A stretch of 64,000 nt of DNA from Peribacillus deserti (GCF_002863585.1 NZ_PGUY01000013.1:62001-126000), one strand, 5' to 3'. Positions 17,881-26,702 are shown, numbered from the stretch's first letter. Translations and numbers: made by a program. The notes: generated from the letters alone by a model not told the origin.

Positions 17881-17918
17881 AGGGACGGATCGTCTTTTAT
17901 AGACATCCATCCTTTTTT
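17881..17918 (+). terminator. Intrinsic terminator after the flagellin remnant
   Basis: GGATCGTCT paired imperfectly with AGACATCC around a short loop, extended by AGGG/CCTT, then a T-run. Confidence 0.7.
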
Positions 17919-17954
17919 CTTTTCTACCTTTCCAGATAAAATCCTATAAATAGT

Positions 17955-17981
17955 TAAATATATTCGTAGTTGTTCCGATAT
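17955..17981 (+). promoter_or_regulatory. Sigma-D promoter of flaG-fliD-fliS-fliT
   Basis: TAAA (17955-17958), 15 bases, TCCGATAT (17974-17981), 41 bases ahead of flaG. It is the closest match to the sigma-D consensus among those in this window. Confidence 0.87.
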
Positions 17982-18021
17982 TAGTAGTGATGTTATTAAT
18001 ATGTATTTGCGGAGGTTTCCC

Positions 18022-18387
18022 ATGATCGAAAGAACACTTAATCTTTCACCTGCTGCATCAAGATATACAACAATTGCATCTAACACCCAAAATGAAAATA
18101 TAGCAGAATTAGAAATTGAATATAAACCTAAGAATGTTGATGATACGATTCAGCCTAATCCAACAAAAGAAAAAGTCAATGAAATGGTTGAGAGCTTGAA
18201 CAAATTTCTCAACCCAACCCAAACTGCGCTAAAGTTTGAATTTCACGAGAAACTACACGAGTATTACGTAACGATTGTAGATAGTAATACGAATGAATTA
18301 ATAAAAGAGATTCCGCCAAAAAAAATGCTGGATTTATATGCTCAGATGACTGAGTTTTTAGGTATTATGGTGGACAAGAAAATATAG
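18022..18387 (+). CDS. flaG: Flagellar protein FlaG (YvyC)
   Basis: 121 residues. ATG 18022 is chosen over the in-frame ATG at 18001 because GGAGG (18011-18015) sits just before it. The N-terminal half is polar and disordered. The C-terminal FlaG domain has LKFEFHEKLHEYYVTIVD and NELIKEIPPKKMLDLYAQM. It is linked to filament length control in other bacteria and is the first gene of the filament-cap operon. Confidence 0.92.
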   Translation: MIERTLNLSPAASRYTTIASNTQNENIAELEIEYKPKNVDDTIQPNPTKEKVNEMVESLNKFLNPTQTALKFEFHEKLHEYYVTIVDSNTNELIKEIPPKKMLDLYAQMTEFLGIMVDKKI

Positions 18388-18402
18388 TGGTGGTGGTACT
18401 TC

Positions 18403-20448
18403 ATGGTTAGGATCAGCGGTCTTGCAAGTGGAATGGATATCGATACGATGGTTAAGGATTTAATGAAGGCTGAACGTCTGCCGATGGATAAGATGAAGCA
18501 GAAAAAGCAGGTTCTTGAATGGCAAAAAGAAGATTGCCGTTCAATGAATACTCTTCTATATGACTTCCGAAACCAGCTCTTCAATATGAAACTATCTTCC
18601 TCCTATCGTGCCAAAGAAACGTCCAGCTCGACTGAATCAAAGGTAACTGCCACGGCGAGTGCGAGTGCTTCAAACGGCAGCTATACTATTTCCAAGGTAA
18701 CTCAGCTGGCGGAAGCAGCTACAAAGGCAAGTGTCTCCGGGATATCGGCTGGGAGTGGGAAGGTGGATCTGACAAAAAGTCTTAATCAGGCTGCAGGACA
18801 ATTTGCAGCAGGGGCGGATTTTGACTGGAAGTACGGAAGTGTTGAGTATCAAAAAATCGCAGTCCCTGAAAGTGGAAAGACGTTTAAATTAAATCTTCCA
18901 GAGACTGTCTCTCTAAAAAACATCACAACAGACTCTGTAGTACAAGTAGATGGTAAAGCATACAAAGTTGTATCCGGAAAACCTGCCGATGATAATCAGG
19001 TCGGGTTGGATGAAAGTGGAAATTTAATGTTTTTAAACGATATAAATAAAGGCAGCACTATTGATGTAGATTATTATACCCATTTTAAAGTAGATGAATT
19101 GACACTTAGCAAAGATGCTAAAGAGTTTCAGTTATCAAAGGCTGCGATTAATGCAAGCTCGTTAAACATTAAAGTCGGCACATCATTAACTTTAAAAGCT
19201 ATTATTAGCGGAACAACTGGAAAGGTAGACTTAGTGGACGAGGCGGATGGGAAGACTGTAAAGGGGTCAATCGATCTTGATACGGGGAAGGTCACATTAA
19301 ATGATGCATTTTCCGAAGAAACAAAAATAACAGCATCTTATCAGCAAAAGTATTTTACATTTGGTATCACATCACATACTTCCCAAGGAATCGTTACGGA
19401 AAAGTTTGGTGTTCAAGGATCTGAAAGCTTGAACAATGTGATCAGCAGGGTAAATAGTTCCACTGCAGGCGTGACTATGTTTTACGATACGGCGAGTGAT
19501 AAAATGTCCATGACCCGTAAAGAAACCGGAAATTTTAATGGTGAGGAAACAGACCCAGAAATAGTTACAGATGGAGGCTTTATCAACGATGTATTAAAGT
19601 TTTCCACGGCAGTAGAAAAAGGCGGGAAAAACGCCGTTTTCATGCTGAATGGTCTAGAAACGAATAGGAGTTCTAACTCTTTTGAAGTAAATGGTGTAAC
19701 ATTCACTCTTAAACAAACTTTTGATGACACGGTCTCCATATCTACCAAAAATGATAGCCAAAAGATCTATGATAATATAAAAGGCCTTGTCGATAAGTAC
19801 AATGAGCTGATTGGAAAGATTTCTTCAAAGATTTCACAAGAAAGATATCGGGACTTCCAGCCTTTATCGGATGAGGAAAGAGAATCTCTTACTGATAAGC
19901 AACAGGAACAGTGGGAGGAAAAAGCTAAAAGCGGGTTAATTAAGAGAGATCCTATCTTAAGTGATGTGTTAAACAAAATGCGGATCGACCTTTCTACACC
20001 CGTCAACTCAGCAGCTAACTCCTTATACAAGCAGCTAAGTAATCTAGGAATTAAAACCACCTCCAACTACTTAGAGGGCGGTAAGCTTGAAATTGACGAG
20101 GCAAAGTTAAAAAAAGCTATTGGGGAAGATCCAGAAGGCGTTGAAGCCTTATTTACAGCAAACGGCACGACATCTTCACAAAGAGGTATTGTTCAGCGCT
20201 TGTATGATTCCGTCGATCAAGCTTGGAATAAAGTGAAGATAAAAGCAGGGACCGCCTTATCAGTAAATTCCCAGTTTACAATTGGCCGGGATCTCAATAG
20301 CTTAGATACAAGGATTAATTCTTTTGAAGACCGTCTTGTCCAAGCCGAAGACCGCTACTACCGCCAATTCACAGCAATGGAAAAAGCAATACAAAAATCC
20401 AATTCTCAATCCACCTACCTCATGCAGCAATTCGGCGGAGGCTACTAA
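18403..20448 (+). CDS. fliD: Flagellar filament cap protein FliD (HAP2)
   Basis: 681 residues, longer than B. subtilis FliD (498), so the exposed middle is enlarged as in flagellin. The N-terminus MVRISGLASGMDIDTMVKDL and the following LPMDKMKQKKQVLEWQ are FliD_N hallmarks. FliD_C features include VNGVTFTLKQTF, LVDKYNELIGKISSKI and the final coiled coil IQKSNSQSTYLMQQFGGGY. It caps the filament tip and catalyses flagellin polymerisation. The ribosome site is weak (GTGGTGGTGG). The enlarged domain may match the giant flagellin. Confidence 0.95.
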   Translation: MVRISGLASGMDIDTMVKDLMKAERLPMDKMKQKKQVLEWQKEDCRSMNTLLYDFRNQLFNMKLSSSYRAKETSSSTESKVTATASASASNGSYTISKVTQLAEAATKASVSGISAGSGKVDLTKSLNQAAGQFAAGADFDWKYGSVEYQKIAVPESGKTFKLNLPETVSLKNITTDSVVQVDGKAYKVVSGKPADDNQVGLDESGNLMFLNDINKGSTIDVDYYTHFKVDELTLSKDAKEFQLSKAAINASSLNIKVGTSLTLKAIISGTTGKVDLVDEADGKTVKGSIDLDTGKVTLNDAFSEETKITASYQQKYFTFGITSHTSQGIVTEKFGVQGSESLNNVISRVNSSTAGVTMFYDTASDKMSMTRKETGNFNGEETDPEIVTDGGFINDVLKFSTAVEKGGKNAVFMLNGLETNRSSNSFEVNGVTFTLKQTFDDTVSISTKNDSQKIYDNIKGLVDKYNELIGKISSKISQERYRDFQPLSDEERESLTDKQQEQWEEKAKSGLIKRDPILSDVLNKMRIDLSTPVNSAANSLYKQLSNLGIKTTSNYLEGGKLEIDEAKLKKAIGEDPEGVEALFTANGTTSSQRGIVQRLYDSVDQAWNKVKIKAGTALSVNSQFTIGRDLNSLDTRINSFEDRLVQAEDRYYRQFTAMEKAIQKSNSQSTYLMQQFGGGY

Positions 20449-20465
20449 GAAAGGATGACATTTTA

Positions 20466-20867
20466 ATGGCAGTGCATAATCCATATCAGGCCTATCAAAA
20501 CAATAGTGTAAATACGGCATCCCCTGGGGAACTTACTTTAATGCTATACAACGGGTGCATTAAATTTATTCACCAGGCTAAAACGGCTGTTGAACAGAAG
20601 CAAATAGAAGCAAAGAATACTAACATCCAAAAGGCTCAAAAGATCATTCAGGAGCTGATGGTCACTTTAAACATGGACTTGGAAGTTTCCAAGAATATGA
20701 TGTCCCTCTATGATTATATGAACCGCCGTCTCATGGAGGCTAATATTAATAATGATCTTGCTATCCTTGAAGAAGTGGAAGGCTTGGTCACCGAGTTTCG
20801 CGATACGTGGAAACAGGTGATCCAGACTAACCGCCAAAAGCAATTTGTTCAAGGTGGCTCCATTTAA
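20466..20867 (+). CDS. fliS: Flagellin export chaperone FliS
   Basis: 133 residues with YQAYQNNSVNTASPGELTLM and LMLYNGCIKFI, the canonical FliS start, and a helical bundle after it. FliS binds the flagellin C-terminus, prevents polymerisation in the cytoplasm, and forms a complex with FliW and flagellin in Bacillus. The start follows AAAGGATGA. Its stop overlaps the fliT start (TAATGA). Confidence 0.95.
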   Translation: MAVHNPYQAYQNNSVNTASPGELTLMLYNGCIKFIHQAKTAVEQKQIEAKNTNIQKAQKIIQELMVTLNMDLEVSKNMMSLYDYMNRRLMEANINNDLAILEEVEGLVTEFRDTWKQVIQTNRQKQFVQGGSI

Positions 20868-21214
20868 TGAACCGTCTGCTGCCTTACCGCTCTCTTTCCC
20901 TGCAGCTTATTGAGTTGATTAATACTTCTAGCGAAGAAAAACGGGATGAACAGATTCAAGAAATAGAGAGAATTCTTGAAGAGCGTCAAGCTGTATTGGC
21001 TAACGCCATACCTCCTTTTTCGGATGAGGAAAAGACTACAGGCTTATTGCTGCTGGGTCTGGAAAAACAGGTAACCGAAAAGCTTTCTACCATAAAACGG
21101 GATATCCAAAAAGATATCAAACAACTCCAATCCAAAAAACAAGGGAATCAAGCATATGTTAATCCCTATCAGTCTCTTGCAACAGATGGATATTTTTATG
21201 ATAAGCGTAAATAA
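20867..21214 (+). CDS. fliT: FliT-like flagellar chaperone
   Basis: 115 residues, translationally coupled to fliS through a one-base overlap. It is a small helical protein (LELINTSSEEKRDEQIQEIE, then ERILEERQAVL) ending YVNPYQSLATDGYFYDKRK, a tail shared with Bacillus FliT. It is presumed to be the chaperone of FliD, the gene upstream. It closes the operon; a terminator follows. Confidence 0.9.
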   Translation: MNRLLPYRSLSLQLIELINTSSEEKRDEQIQEIERILEERQAVLANAIPPFSDEEKTTGLLLLGLEKQVTEKLSTIKRDIQKDIKQLQSKKQGNQAYVNPYQSLATDGYFYDKRK

Positions 21215-21219
21215 TGACC

Positions 21220-21248
21220 AGCCCATACTTCTATGGGCTTATTTTTTT
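21220..21248 (+). terminator. Intrinsic terminator after fliT
   Basis: AGCCCATA, four-base loop, TATGGGCT then TATTTTTTT. Confidence 0.9.
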
Positions 21249-21319
21249 ACAAAAAAATCTAAATAAGTGGGTATTTTTACCGATATATATATTCGAAACA
21301 AGGAAAAAAGGGGGATTTT

Positions 21320-23503
21320 ATGAGTAAATTTAAATTTTTGGCCAGCTTTTTTATCATTATTATCGTACTGGCCAACACAATGGGCAGTCATTCTCCTTTT
21401 AAAGAAGAAAAGGTAGAGGCAGCAGCGAAACAAACGATTTCACAATTTAGGATTACAGTCTTAGACGGTGACTGGCTGGACAGTTCGAAAAAGCCGGCAG
21501 GCATGTCTGGCCTAACTGTGAAGACGCTGGATCAAGGCGGCAATGTTTATGATGCTGGTGTTGTGTATGAGGGTAACGGAGTATACACATCCTCATCAAA
21601 TTTAGTTCCTGGTACATATAAGGTTCAGTTTACAGGTGGGAAAAATACAGTGGCAGCTCCTGTGACTGTAAAAACTGGCAATGCACCAACATCGCTTACC
21701 GTAAAATTTTATTCCGATTCCTTTGATGCCACTAAGACTGGTGCAATTAAAGATATCGTCCGTTCACAATACGGCGATCCGCTTCCGGAGGTAACGGTCA
21801 GAGCCATTTCTCCCAAACTTACATATGAAACGATCACAGATGCTAAGGGGCAGTTTACTTTGCTGGTTCCCCCGGGAGCATATGATTTAATTATTGTTGG
21901 AAAAGAACAAAACGCAAATCAAGATAGAAAGAAAAATACAGTATATAAGAAGATTTCTGTAGTAAAAGGGCAGGCTTCTTCACCTATTGAGGAATTAGTA
22001 GGAGATCTTGCTTGGACTTCAGGAGATAATACACAAGGGCTTGAGGTTGAGGAACCAATAGCTGGGGATACCGTAATTAAGGGTGTTACACTTTCTCAAA
22101 ATGCGGTAATCAATGTTTATGAAGAGCGGCCGGAAGGAAAAGTTTATATAGCGTCTGGAAAAACAACGGCCAGCAAACAGAGCAGTGCAGCAAGCTTTAA
22201 TGTTAAACTTCCACGCAGCTTCCCAGGAAGCACTCTAGTGGTTGAGGTTGTAGATGAAGCACAAAATGCTTATAGCACTGAAGTATCATTTGATATGGCA
22301 GTGATAAACTTTGCTGCGGACGATACAGACAATACAATTGGTAAAGCCCTAGATTTAACTTTTGATGATAAAACCAATACAGTAGCTTCAACACCTTACT
22401 TAAAGGTCTGGTTTAATAAAGAAGGAGAAAGTGAAAGGCTGTTAGTAAAAACAACAGATCCTAAAGCACCGGCTGACTACACGGTTGCAAAAGGAAAATT
22501 GACCATTTCGCCTCAGCTATTTATGAAGAGCGGATATTACGAAGGATCTTATGAGTTCAAGATTGAAGTAAAAGGATATGATGTAAATCCAGAGCCTCTT
22601 ACTCAGGAAATAAAGAGCTCCGTTCTTGCGGCTTCTTCTATTGCAGGAGCTAAACTTGAGAAGGGAAATACGGCTGGAGAAGTCAAAATCACAGGAGCCT
22701 CCCTTCAAGCTGGAAACCATTCTGAGTATGAAATTGTTGAAGCAAATTCAGCAGAGGTACTCCCTAAATACGGAGAAGTTGTGCCAGTCAAGTCGGGCTT
22801 ACAAAGTTATAACTTAGGTGCTGAAATCAGCGGTATAACACCGATAAAGAATACAATCGTTATATACGAATTGAATAGTGACAGAAGACTTGTGAAGGTA
22901 TCTGTCTTGAAAGCAACTTCTTCTGTTATATCACTTACAGGAGTTTCAAGCAGTAAACCGGTTGCTGGTTCTGCCCAGGATACAGTAAACTTTACTGTAA
23001 CACCTCCTGCTTCAGGAAAAATTAAGTATTTAGAATCCTATAAAAAGCCATCTACTCCTATCTGGGGCTCTAATGTCTCAGCGAATGCAAAGGAGTTTAC
23101 AGGACAAGAAATAACAGTTGTCTATCCGCAAAAATTCCTTGCTTTGTATCAAGTAGATGAACAGGATCATATTGTCGGATTTGGTGTAGTTGATATCGGT
23201 TCAGTTGTTGATTACTCAACTCCTGAGGTCCCTTACGGTATAGAGCAAGGCAGTAAAGTAGGAAAAACGAAAGTTACTTTTAAAGAAAAACCTATTAGCG
23301 GTAACACTTTTAAGTACAAGATAGCAACAACCATACCAAATTCAGAAGTGAAACAGTCTGTACCTGGTTTGAAAAGTATAAGTTCAGTTTCTGAGATAGC
23401 AGCTACTGAGAATTATTGGCTCGGGCTTTACGAAGTTGACTCGCAGGGCAAAGTAGTTAAGTTCAGTAGAGTTCAGCTGACTTCCGATTTAATTAAAAAG
23501 TAA
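21320..23503 (+). CDS. Large secreted beta-sandwich protein, function unknown
   Basis: 727 residues after AAAAGGGGG. The N-terminus is a signal peptide (KFKFLASFFIIIIVLANTMG) with a likely cleavage region at VEAAAK (about 35). Residues 120-215 resemble a carboxypeptidase-regulatory/Cna-B-like fold (SQYGDPLPEVTVRAISPK, TDAKGQFTLLVPPGAYDLI). The remainder looks like repeated Ig-like modules. No LPxTG, SLH or lipobox is visible, so it is probably released or held by non-covalent contacts. It stands alone between the flagellar operon and hpf. A surface or matrix role is only a guess from composition. Confidence 0.8.
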   Translation: MSKFKFLASFFIIIIVLANTMGSHSPFKEEKVEAAAKQTISQFRITVLDGDWLDSSKKPAGMSGLTVKTLDQGGNVYDAGVVYEGNGVYTSSSNLVPGTYKVQFTGGKNTVAAPVTVKTGNAPTSLTVKFYSDSFDATKTGAIKDIVRSQYGDPLPEVTVRAISPKLTYETITDAKGQFTLLVPPGAYDLIIVGKEQNANQDRKKNTVYKKISVVKGQASSPIEELVGDLAWTSGDNTQGLEVEEPIAGDTVIKGVTLSQNAVINVYEERPEGKVYIASGKTTASKQSSAASFNVKLPRSFPGSTLVVEVVDEAQNAYSTEVSFDMAVINFAADDTDNTIGKALDLTFDDKTNTVASTPYLKVWFNKEGESERLLVKTTDPKAPADYTVAKGKLTISPQLFMKSGYYEGSYEFKIEVKGYDVNPEPLTQEIKSSVLAASSIAGAKLEKGNTAGEVKITGASLQAGNHSEYEIVEANSAEVLPKYGEVVPVKSGLQSYNLGAEISGITPIKNTIVIYELNSDRRLVKVSVLKATSSVISLTGVSSSKPVAGSAQDTVNFTVTPPASGKIKYLESYKKPSTPIWGSNVSANAKEFTGQEITVVYPQKFLALYQVDEQDHIVGFGVVDIGSVVDYSTPEVPYGIEQGSKVGKTKVTFKEKPISGNTFKYKIATTIPNSEVKQSVPGLKSISSVSEIAATENYWLGLYEVDSQGKVVKFSRVQLTSDLIKK

Positions 23504-23687
23504 ACAGGGACGGCCATCTGATTTTTCAGGTGGCCGTTCTTAAAACTAAAGGAAATCAATAACTGATGTATATATATAAATTATTTCTTTAAGGTATTTT
23601 TTAAGTTCACCAGAATTATAATGTAGATAACCCCTTTGTAAATGGCTAACCGCACCAAGTTTAAAAATTCGACATAATTCTTTTCAC

Positions 23688-23721
23688 GTTTATGAAGGAA
23701 TTGTAAAGGGTACCGTTGAAT
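23688..23721 (+). promoter_or_regulatory. Overlapping sigma-B and sigma-H promoters of hpf
   Basis: Sigma-B type: GTTTAT (23688-23693), 14 bases, GGGTAC (23708-23713). Sigma-H type, interleaved: GAAGGAATT (23694-23702), 13 bases, TTGAAT (23716-23721). The B. subtilis orthologue yvyD is known to be under both factors. Confidence 0.75.
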
Positions 23722-23758
23722 GTATAGTACATACCTTATTTAAAGGAGGAATTCATCG

Positions 23759-24325
23759 ATGAATTATAACGTTCGTGGTGAAAACATTGAAGTAACTCAA
23801 GCTTTGCGTGACTATGTAGAGAAAAAGATTGGCAAGTTAGAGAGATATTTTAATGATACTCCCGATGCAAATGTGCATGTTAATTTAAAGGTTTATAACG
23901 ATAAATCTACCAAAGTTGAGGTAACTATACCGATGTCGGATCTCGTGCTTCGTGCAGAAGAATCTAATAATGACATGTATGCTGCCATCGACTTGATTAC
24001 TGATAAATTAGAACGGCAGATCCGTAAACATAAAACGAAGGTCAATCGTAAATTTCGTGAAAAGGGAAGTGTCCAGGGGTTATTTACTAACGGCTCTAGT
24101 GAAGCTGAAGCAAGTGCAACGCTTGTTGATGTTGAGGAAGAAAATGATTTGGAGGTTGTCCGTAATAAGCGCTTTGATTTAAAGCCGATGGATAGTGAAG
24201 AGGCTATTCTCCAAATGAACATGCTGGGACATAGTTTTTTCGTATTTACGAATGCTGAGACCAATTTGACGAATGTAGTGTATAAGCGTAATGATGGACG
24301 ATACGGGCTAATTGAGCCCAGTTAA
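23759..24325 (+). CDS. hpf: Long-form ribosome hibernation promoting factor HPF
   Basis: 188 residues after AAAGGAGG. The N-terminal domain (MNYNVRGENIEVTQALRDYV, KIGKLERYF) binds the 30S subunit. After a linker, the C-terminal dimerisation domain reads RFDLKPMDSEEAILQMNMLGHSFFVF and ends VVYKRNDGRYGLIEP. The two-domain length marks it as the long form that makes 100S ribosome dimers in stationary phase or stress, fitting the stress and stationary promoters upstream. Confidence 0.96.
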   Translation: MNYNVRGENIEVTQALRDYVEKKIGKLERYFNDTPDANVHVNLKVYNDKSTKVEVTIPMSDLVLRAEESNNDMYAAIDLITDKLERQIRKHKTKVNRKFREKGSVQGLFTNGSSEAEASATLVDVEEENDLEVVRNKRFDLKPMDSEEAILQMNMLGHSFFVFTNAETNLTNVVYKRNDGRYGLIEPS

Positions 24326-24335
24326 ATAGAATAAT

Positions 24336-24376
24336 AAAAAATGCCTGATTCCCTTTTAGCGGAGTCAGGCATTTTT
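24336..24376. terminator. Bidirectional terminator between hpf and the sortase gene
   Basis: AAAAATGCCTGATTCC with GGAGTCAGGCATTTTT around an eight-base loop. A-run and T-run flank the stem, so it works for hpf (+) and the convergent sortase (-). Confidence 0.92.
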
Positions 24377-24986
24377 ATTGGATTCTTTTTGCCTCAATGA
24401 TGTACCGTTCTGGTGCATTTTCCACAAAGTAGAAAGGGTAGTATGTGGAGAGGGTGAGTATTTCTTTAGGAGCAGTGTTACGGATAACAGTGGTGTTGTC
24501 TTTGTCCACTATGTAAAGTTTGTAAATTTCATAACGATAGGTTTCTGACGGCATTTTAATTTCTAAAATGTCTCCTTTCTTTAAATCTCCTAACTTGCGA
24601 AAAACAGTGTCACGATGACCAGAAAGGAGAATCTGATTTTCTTGGTCAGGCAGCGCAGATTTACTGTAGTGGCCGACCCCTTTAGCAAGGTCATCTTCAT
24701 GTGTTCCTTCGATTATTGGGAGTTCTGATTTTAATACAGGGATTGTTAGTATTCCAATAATGTCACCTGTTTGGAAGGAGTTAATTGTTTTAGTTTGCTC
24801 TGTTTTTATTTCCTTTTTGGTTTTATCCTTTGAAGACGGTGAATTTACAATTTTATTAGCATTTTTAAGTGCTTGATCCTGTAGGTGACTTTGATTGCTT
24901 ATTTGAAATAAGGAATGGACGATAAATCCAAATCCAGCTAACATAATGATTATTCCGATCCAGAAAACCTTACTCTTCCGCTTCAT
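24375..24986 (-). CDS. Class D-type sortase with catalytic Cys replaced by Tyr
   Basis: 203 residues with an N-terminal membrane anchor (VFWIGIIIMLAGFGFIVHSLF, residues 7-27) and a sortase barrel: FQTGDIIGILTIPVL, ELPIIEGTHEDDLAKGVGHY, catalytic His124 in LLSGHRDTVF, and Arg194 in APERYII. The nucleophile position reads LTLSTYYPF where active sortases, including the one at 57283 here, have LTLSTCYPF. The codon is TAC (complement of 24441-24443), one base from TGC. Sortases need this Cys, so the enzyme is probably inactive. The neighbouring LPDTA substrate gene is broken too. Its start overlaps the upstream SinR-like gene by 17 bases, indicating one transcript. Confidence 0.88.
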   Translation of the reverse strand: MKRKSKVFWIGIIIMLAGFGFIVHSLFQISNQSHLQDQALKNANKIVNSPSSKDKTKKEIKTEQTKTINSFQTGDIIGILTIPVLKSELPIIEGTHEDDLAKGVGHYSKSALPDQENQILLSGHRDTVFRKLGDLKKGDILEIKMPSETYRYEIYKLYIVDKDNTTVIRNTAPKEILTLSTYYPFYFVENAPERYIIEAKRIQ

Positions 24987-25305
24987 TAATTCGTACCTTC
25001 TTATAAATATTGAATTCCAGCCACAATCTAAATTCCTCCTTACTCACACCTTGCTGCTTTGCTTGAATGATAAGATTGGCCCAATCTTCATCAAGAGTAA
25101 TATCACTCATACCATCTCCCATTAAATCGTCCATACTGCAGTCAAGAACCTGGGCAAGCTTCGTAAGAATGTTTATTGAAGGGTTCTGCTGCAGTCCTCT
25201 TTCTATATAACTTAAATACGACTTAGAAATACCCGATCGGTCCGCAAGCTGGCTTATTGAGTATCCCTTCCTAATCCGCATCCTCCGAAAAGCTTCACCA
25301 TCCAT
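24970..25305 (-). CDS. SinR-like XRE repressor with SinI/SinR dimerisation tail
   Basis: 111 residues, the length of SinR. Residues 1-65 form an XRE helix-turn-helix (MRIRKGYSISQLADRSGISKSYLSYIERG, split: GYSISQLADRSG, KSYLSYIERGLQQNPSI). Residues 72-105 are a Sin-type dimerisation helix pair (LDEDWANLIIQAKQQGVSKEEFRLWLEF). It is more divergent than the SinR at 27972 and resembles a SlrR-like paralogue. It starts at ATG 25305 after AAGGGGA, drives into the sortase gene, and has SinR-type operators in its own upstream region, suggesting autoregulation and control of the divergent surface-protein gene. Confidence 0.88.
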   Translation of the reverse strand: MDGEAFRRMRIRKGYSISQLADRSGISKSYLSYIERGLQQNPSINILTKLAQVLDCSMDDLMGDGMSDITLDEDWANLIIQAKQQGVSKEEFRLWLEFNIYKKVRINEAEE

Positions 25306-25347
25306 AGTTATAAATCCCCTTGTACTATAATTGTAAATTCATTATAT

Positions 25348-25364
25348 AGAACAATAAGTTCTTT
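25348..25364. promoter_or_regulatory. SinR-type operator O1
   Basis: AGAAC, five bases, GTTCTTT: an inverted repeat of the SinR half-site GTTCTYT, 43-59 bases upstream of the SinR-like gene start. Confidence 0.7.
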
Positions 25365-25420
25365 AAAAAATAAGGAATGCTGAGTTAACATGAGAAAAAA
25401 TAAGATAATTAATAGAAAAT

Positions 25421-25436
25421 GTTCGTTTTTAAGAAA
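25421..25436. promoter_or_regulatory. SinR-type operator O2
   Basis: GTTCGTTTTTAAGAAA, nearly the reverse complement of O3 (GTTCTTTAAAACGAAC read on the other strand is GTTCGTTTTAAAGAAC). Confidence 0.65.
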
Positions 25437-25455
25437 ATTTAGCTTATTTTAAGTT

Positions 25456-25485
25456 TTTTCATTACCGAGACTTATCAATTATACT
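25456..25485 (+). promoter_or_regulatory. Candidate sigma-A promoter of the LPDTA protein gene
   Basis: TTTTCA (25456-25461), 18 bases, TATACT (25480-25485). Operator O3 lies at about +5 to +20 relative to the expected start, where a bound repressor would block transcription. Confidence 0.5.
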
Positions 25486-25495
25486 AAAGTTGTTA

Positions 25496-25511
25496 GTTCT
25501 TTAAAACGAAC
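25496..25511. promoter_or_regulatory. SinR-type operator O3
   Basis: GTTCTTTAAAACGAAC, a near-perfect inverted repeat containing GTTCTTT, directly downstream of the candidate -10. Confidence 0.75.
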
Positions 25512-25656
25512 AAAATAAAAGCATCTTAATAGAGAAGTAGGTAGTTACTTTATTTGGTTAAGGTGTAGAGAGATAGACAATAAGTCATCAATTTCTAGCT
25601 GTGGAGGTAAACATCCCATTCTATATTAGATAAAAAAGTTGAAGTGAGGTTATGCC

Positions 25657-26494
25657 ATGTATCAAAAGAAACTTTTGGCAAAGCCTGTAGTAATAATAAT
25701 GATTATATTTGTGCTTTATAGTTTCTTAGCGCCAAAAGGAGTTAACGCAGCGAACAATGAAATCAATATTACCACAGATCCTCAGAAATCCTTGTTTCAG
25801 GTAGTTGAAGCAGCTCCAGGTGATGTGTTATCCAAAGAGATTACGATTTGGAATTCGGGAACCAAAAATTTTCAATACACATTCGTCACTGGAATCCACA
25901 AATCATATATAGATTTATATGAAAATTTGACTCTGAAAATCGAGCAAAGTAGTAATCTTTTATACTCAGGACTATTAAAGAGTTTTACTGGGATTCCCCC
26001 CAGGTACTTGGAAACTTGAAAATCTGAGAAGCTGAGAAGCTATTGTGTTTACAGTGACCATACCTTTGGAGTTAGGTAACGAATTTCAGGGTTCATCCGC
26101 TGAAGTAGAGTTTAAGTTTGTAGCATCGAGTATGGATGCACCACCTACCACCTGTGAAGAAACCAACACATGTCCAGAATTGCCAAGCTGTGAAGAAACT
26201 AACGCGTGTCCAGAACTACTAAGCTGTGAAGAAACCAACACATGTCCAGAGCCGGAACCAAATCCTGAACCAACACCAGCGCCTGATCCGGAACCAAACC
26301 CAGTCCCAAATCCCACAGTATCACCGACTGATTCTAATCCAACACCAAGTACCACCAGCAGGAATGACGACAACAAGCTCCCAGACACAGCAACGGACAA
26401 TTATAATTACCTGTTAGTTGGTGTCTTTTTAACGTTATCTGGAGGATCAATTTTGTTTGTAAATAACCGCAGGAAAAAAGAAGAGGATGAATAA
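25657..26494 (+). pseudogene. LPDTA sortase-substrate surface protein, disrupted
   Basis: The first frame (25657-26019) encodes a signal peptide (ending about VNAANN) and a TasA/camelysin-like beta domain (QVVEAAPGDVLSKEITIWNSG). It stops at TGA after PPRYLET. The same domain resumes in the +1 frame at about 26045 (FTVTIPLELGNEFQGSSAEV), followed by three CEETN(T/A)CPE(L/P) repeats, a Pro/Glu/Asn linker, LPDTATDN, a membrane helix and RRKKEEDE, a complete cell-wall sorting signal. Between the frames lies a tandem GAGAAGCT-GAGAAGCT duplication and a premature TGA, so more than one lesion is needed. The adjacent sortase has lost its Cys. GTGAGG precedes the start. Confidence 0.85.
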
Positions 26495-26513
26495 ACTTTA
26501 GGGGGAAACCAAG

Positions 26514-26702
26514 GTGTTCCGTAAAAATTGTTATAAATGTCACAGACCTTCTTTTAGCAGTTCGGAATTGGGCCAATGGACGTGTCCAGTTTGCGGGGAA
26601 GATCTAACGGGTCAGAGGTTGTTTAATGCAATGACAATGGAAAAGGTGGGAAGGCGATCCGCAAGGTTTCCCGAACCTAAAGTATACTCGAAAAAAAGGT
26701 GA
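26514..26702 (+). CDS. Small zinc-ribbon protein
   Basis: 62 residues from GTG 26514, six bases or so after AGGGGG. Two CxxC pairs (CYKCHRP ... CPVCGEDL) spaced 17 residues apart suggest a single bound zinc. The rest is basic. Unrecognised; it follows the surface-protein gene by 19 bases and could share its transcript. Confidence 0.65.
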   Translation: MFRKNCYKCHRPSFSSSELGQWTCPVCGEDLTGQRLFNAMTMEKVGRRSARFPEPKVYSKKR

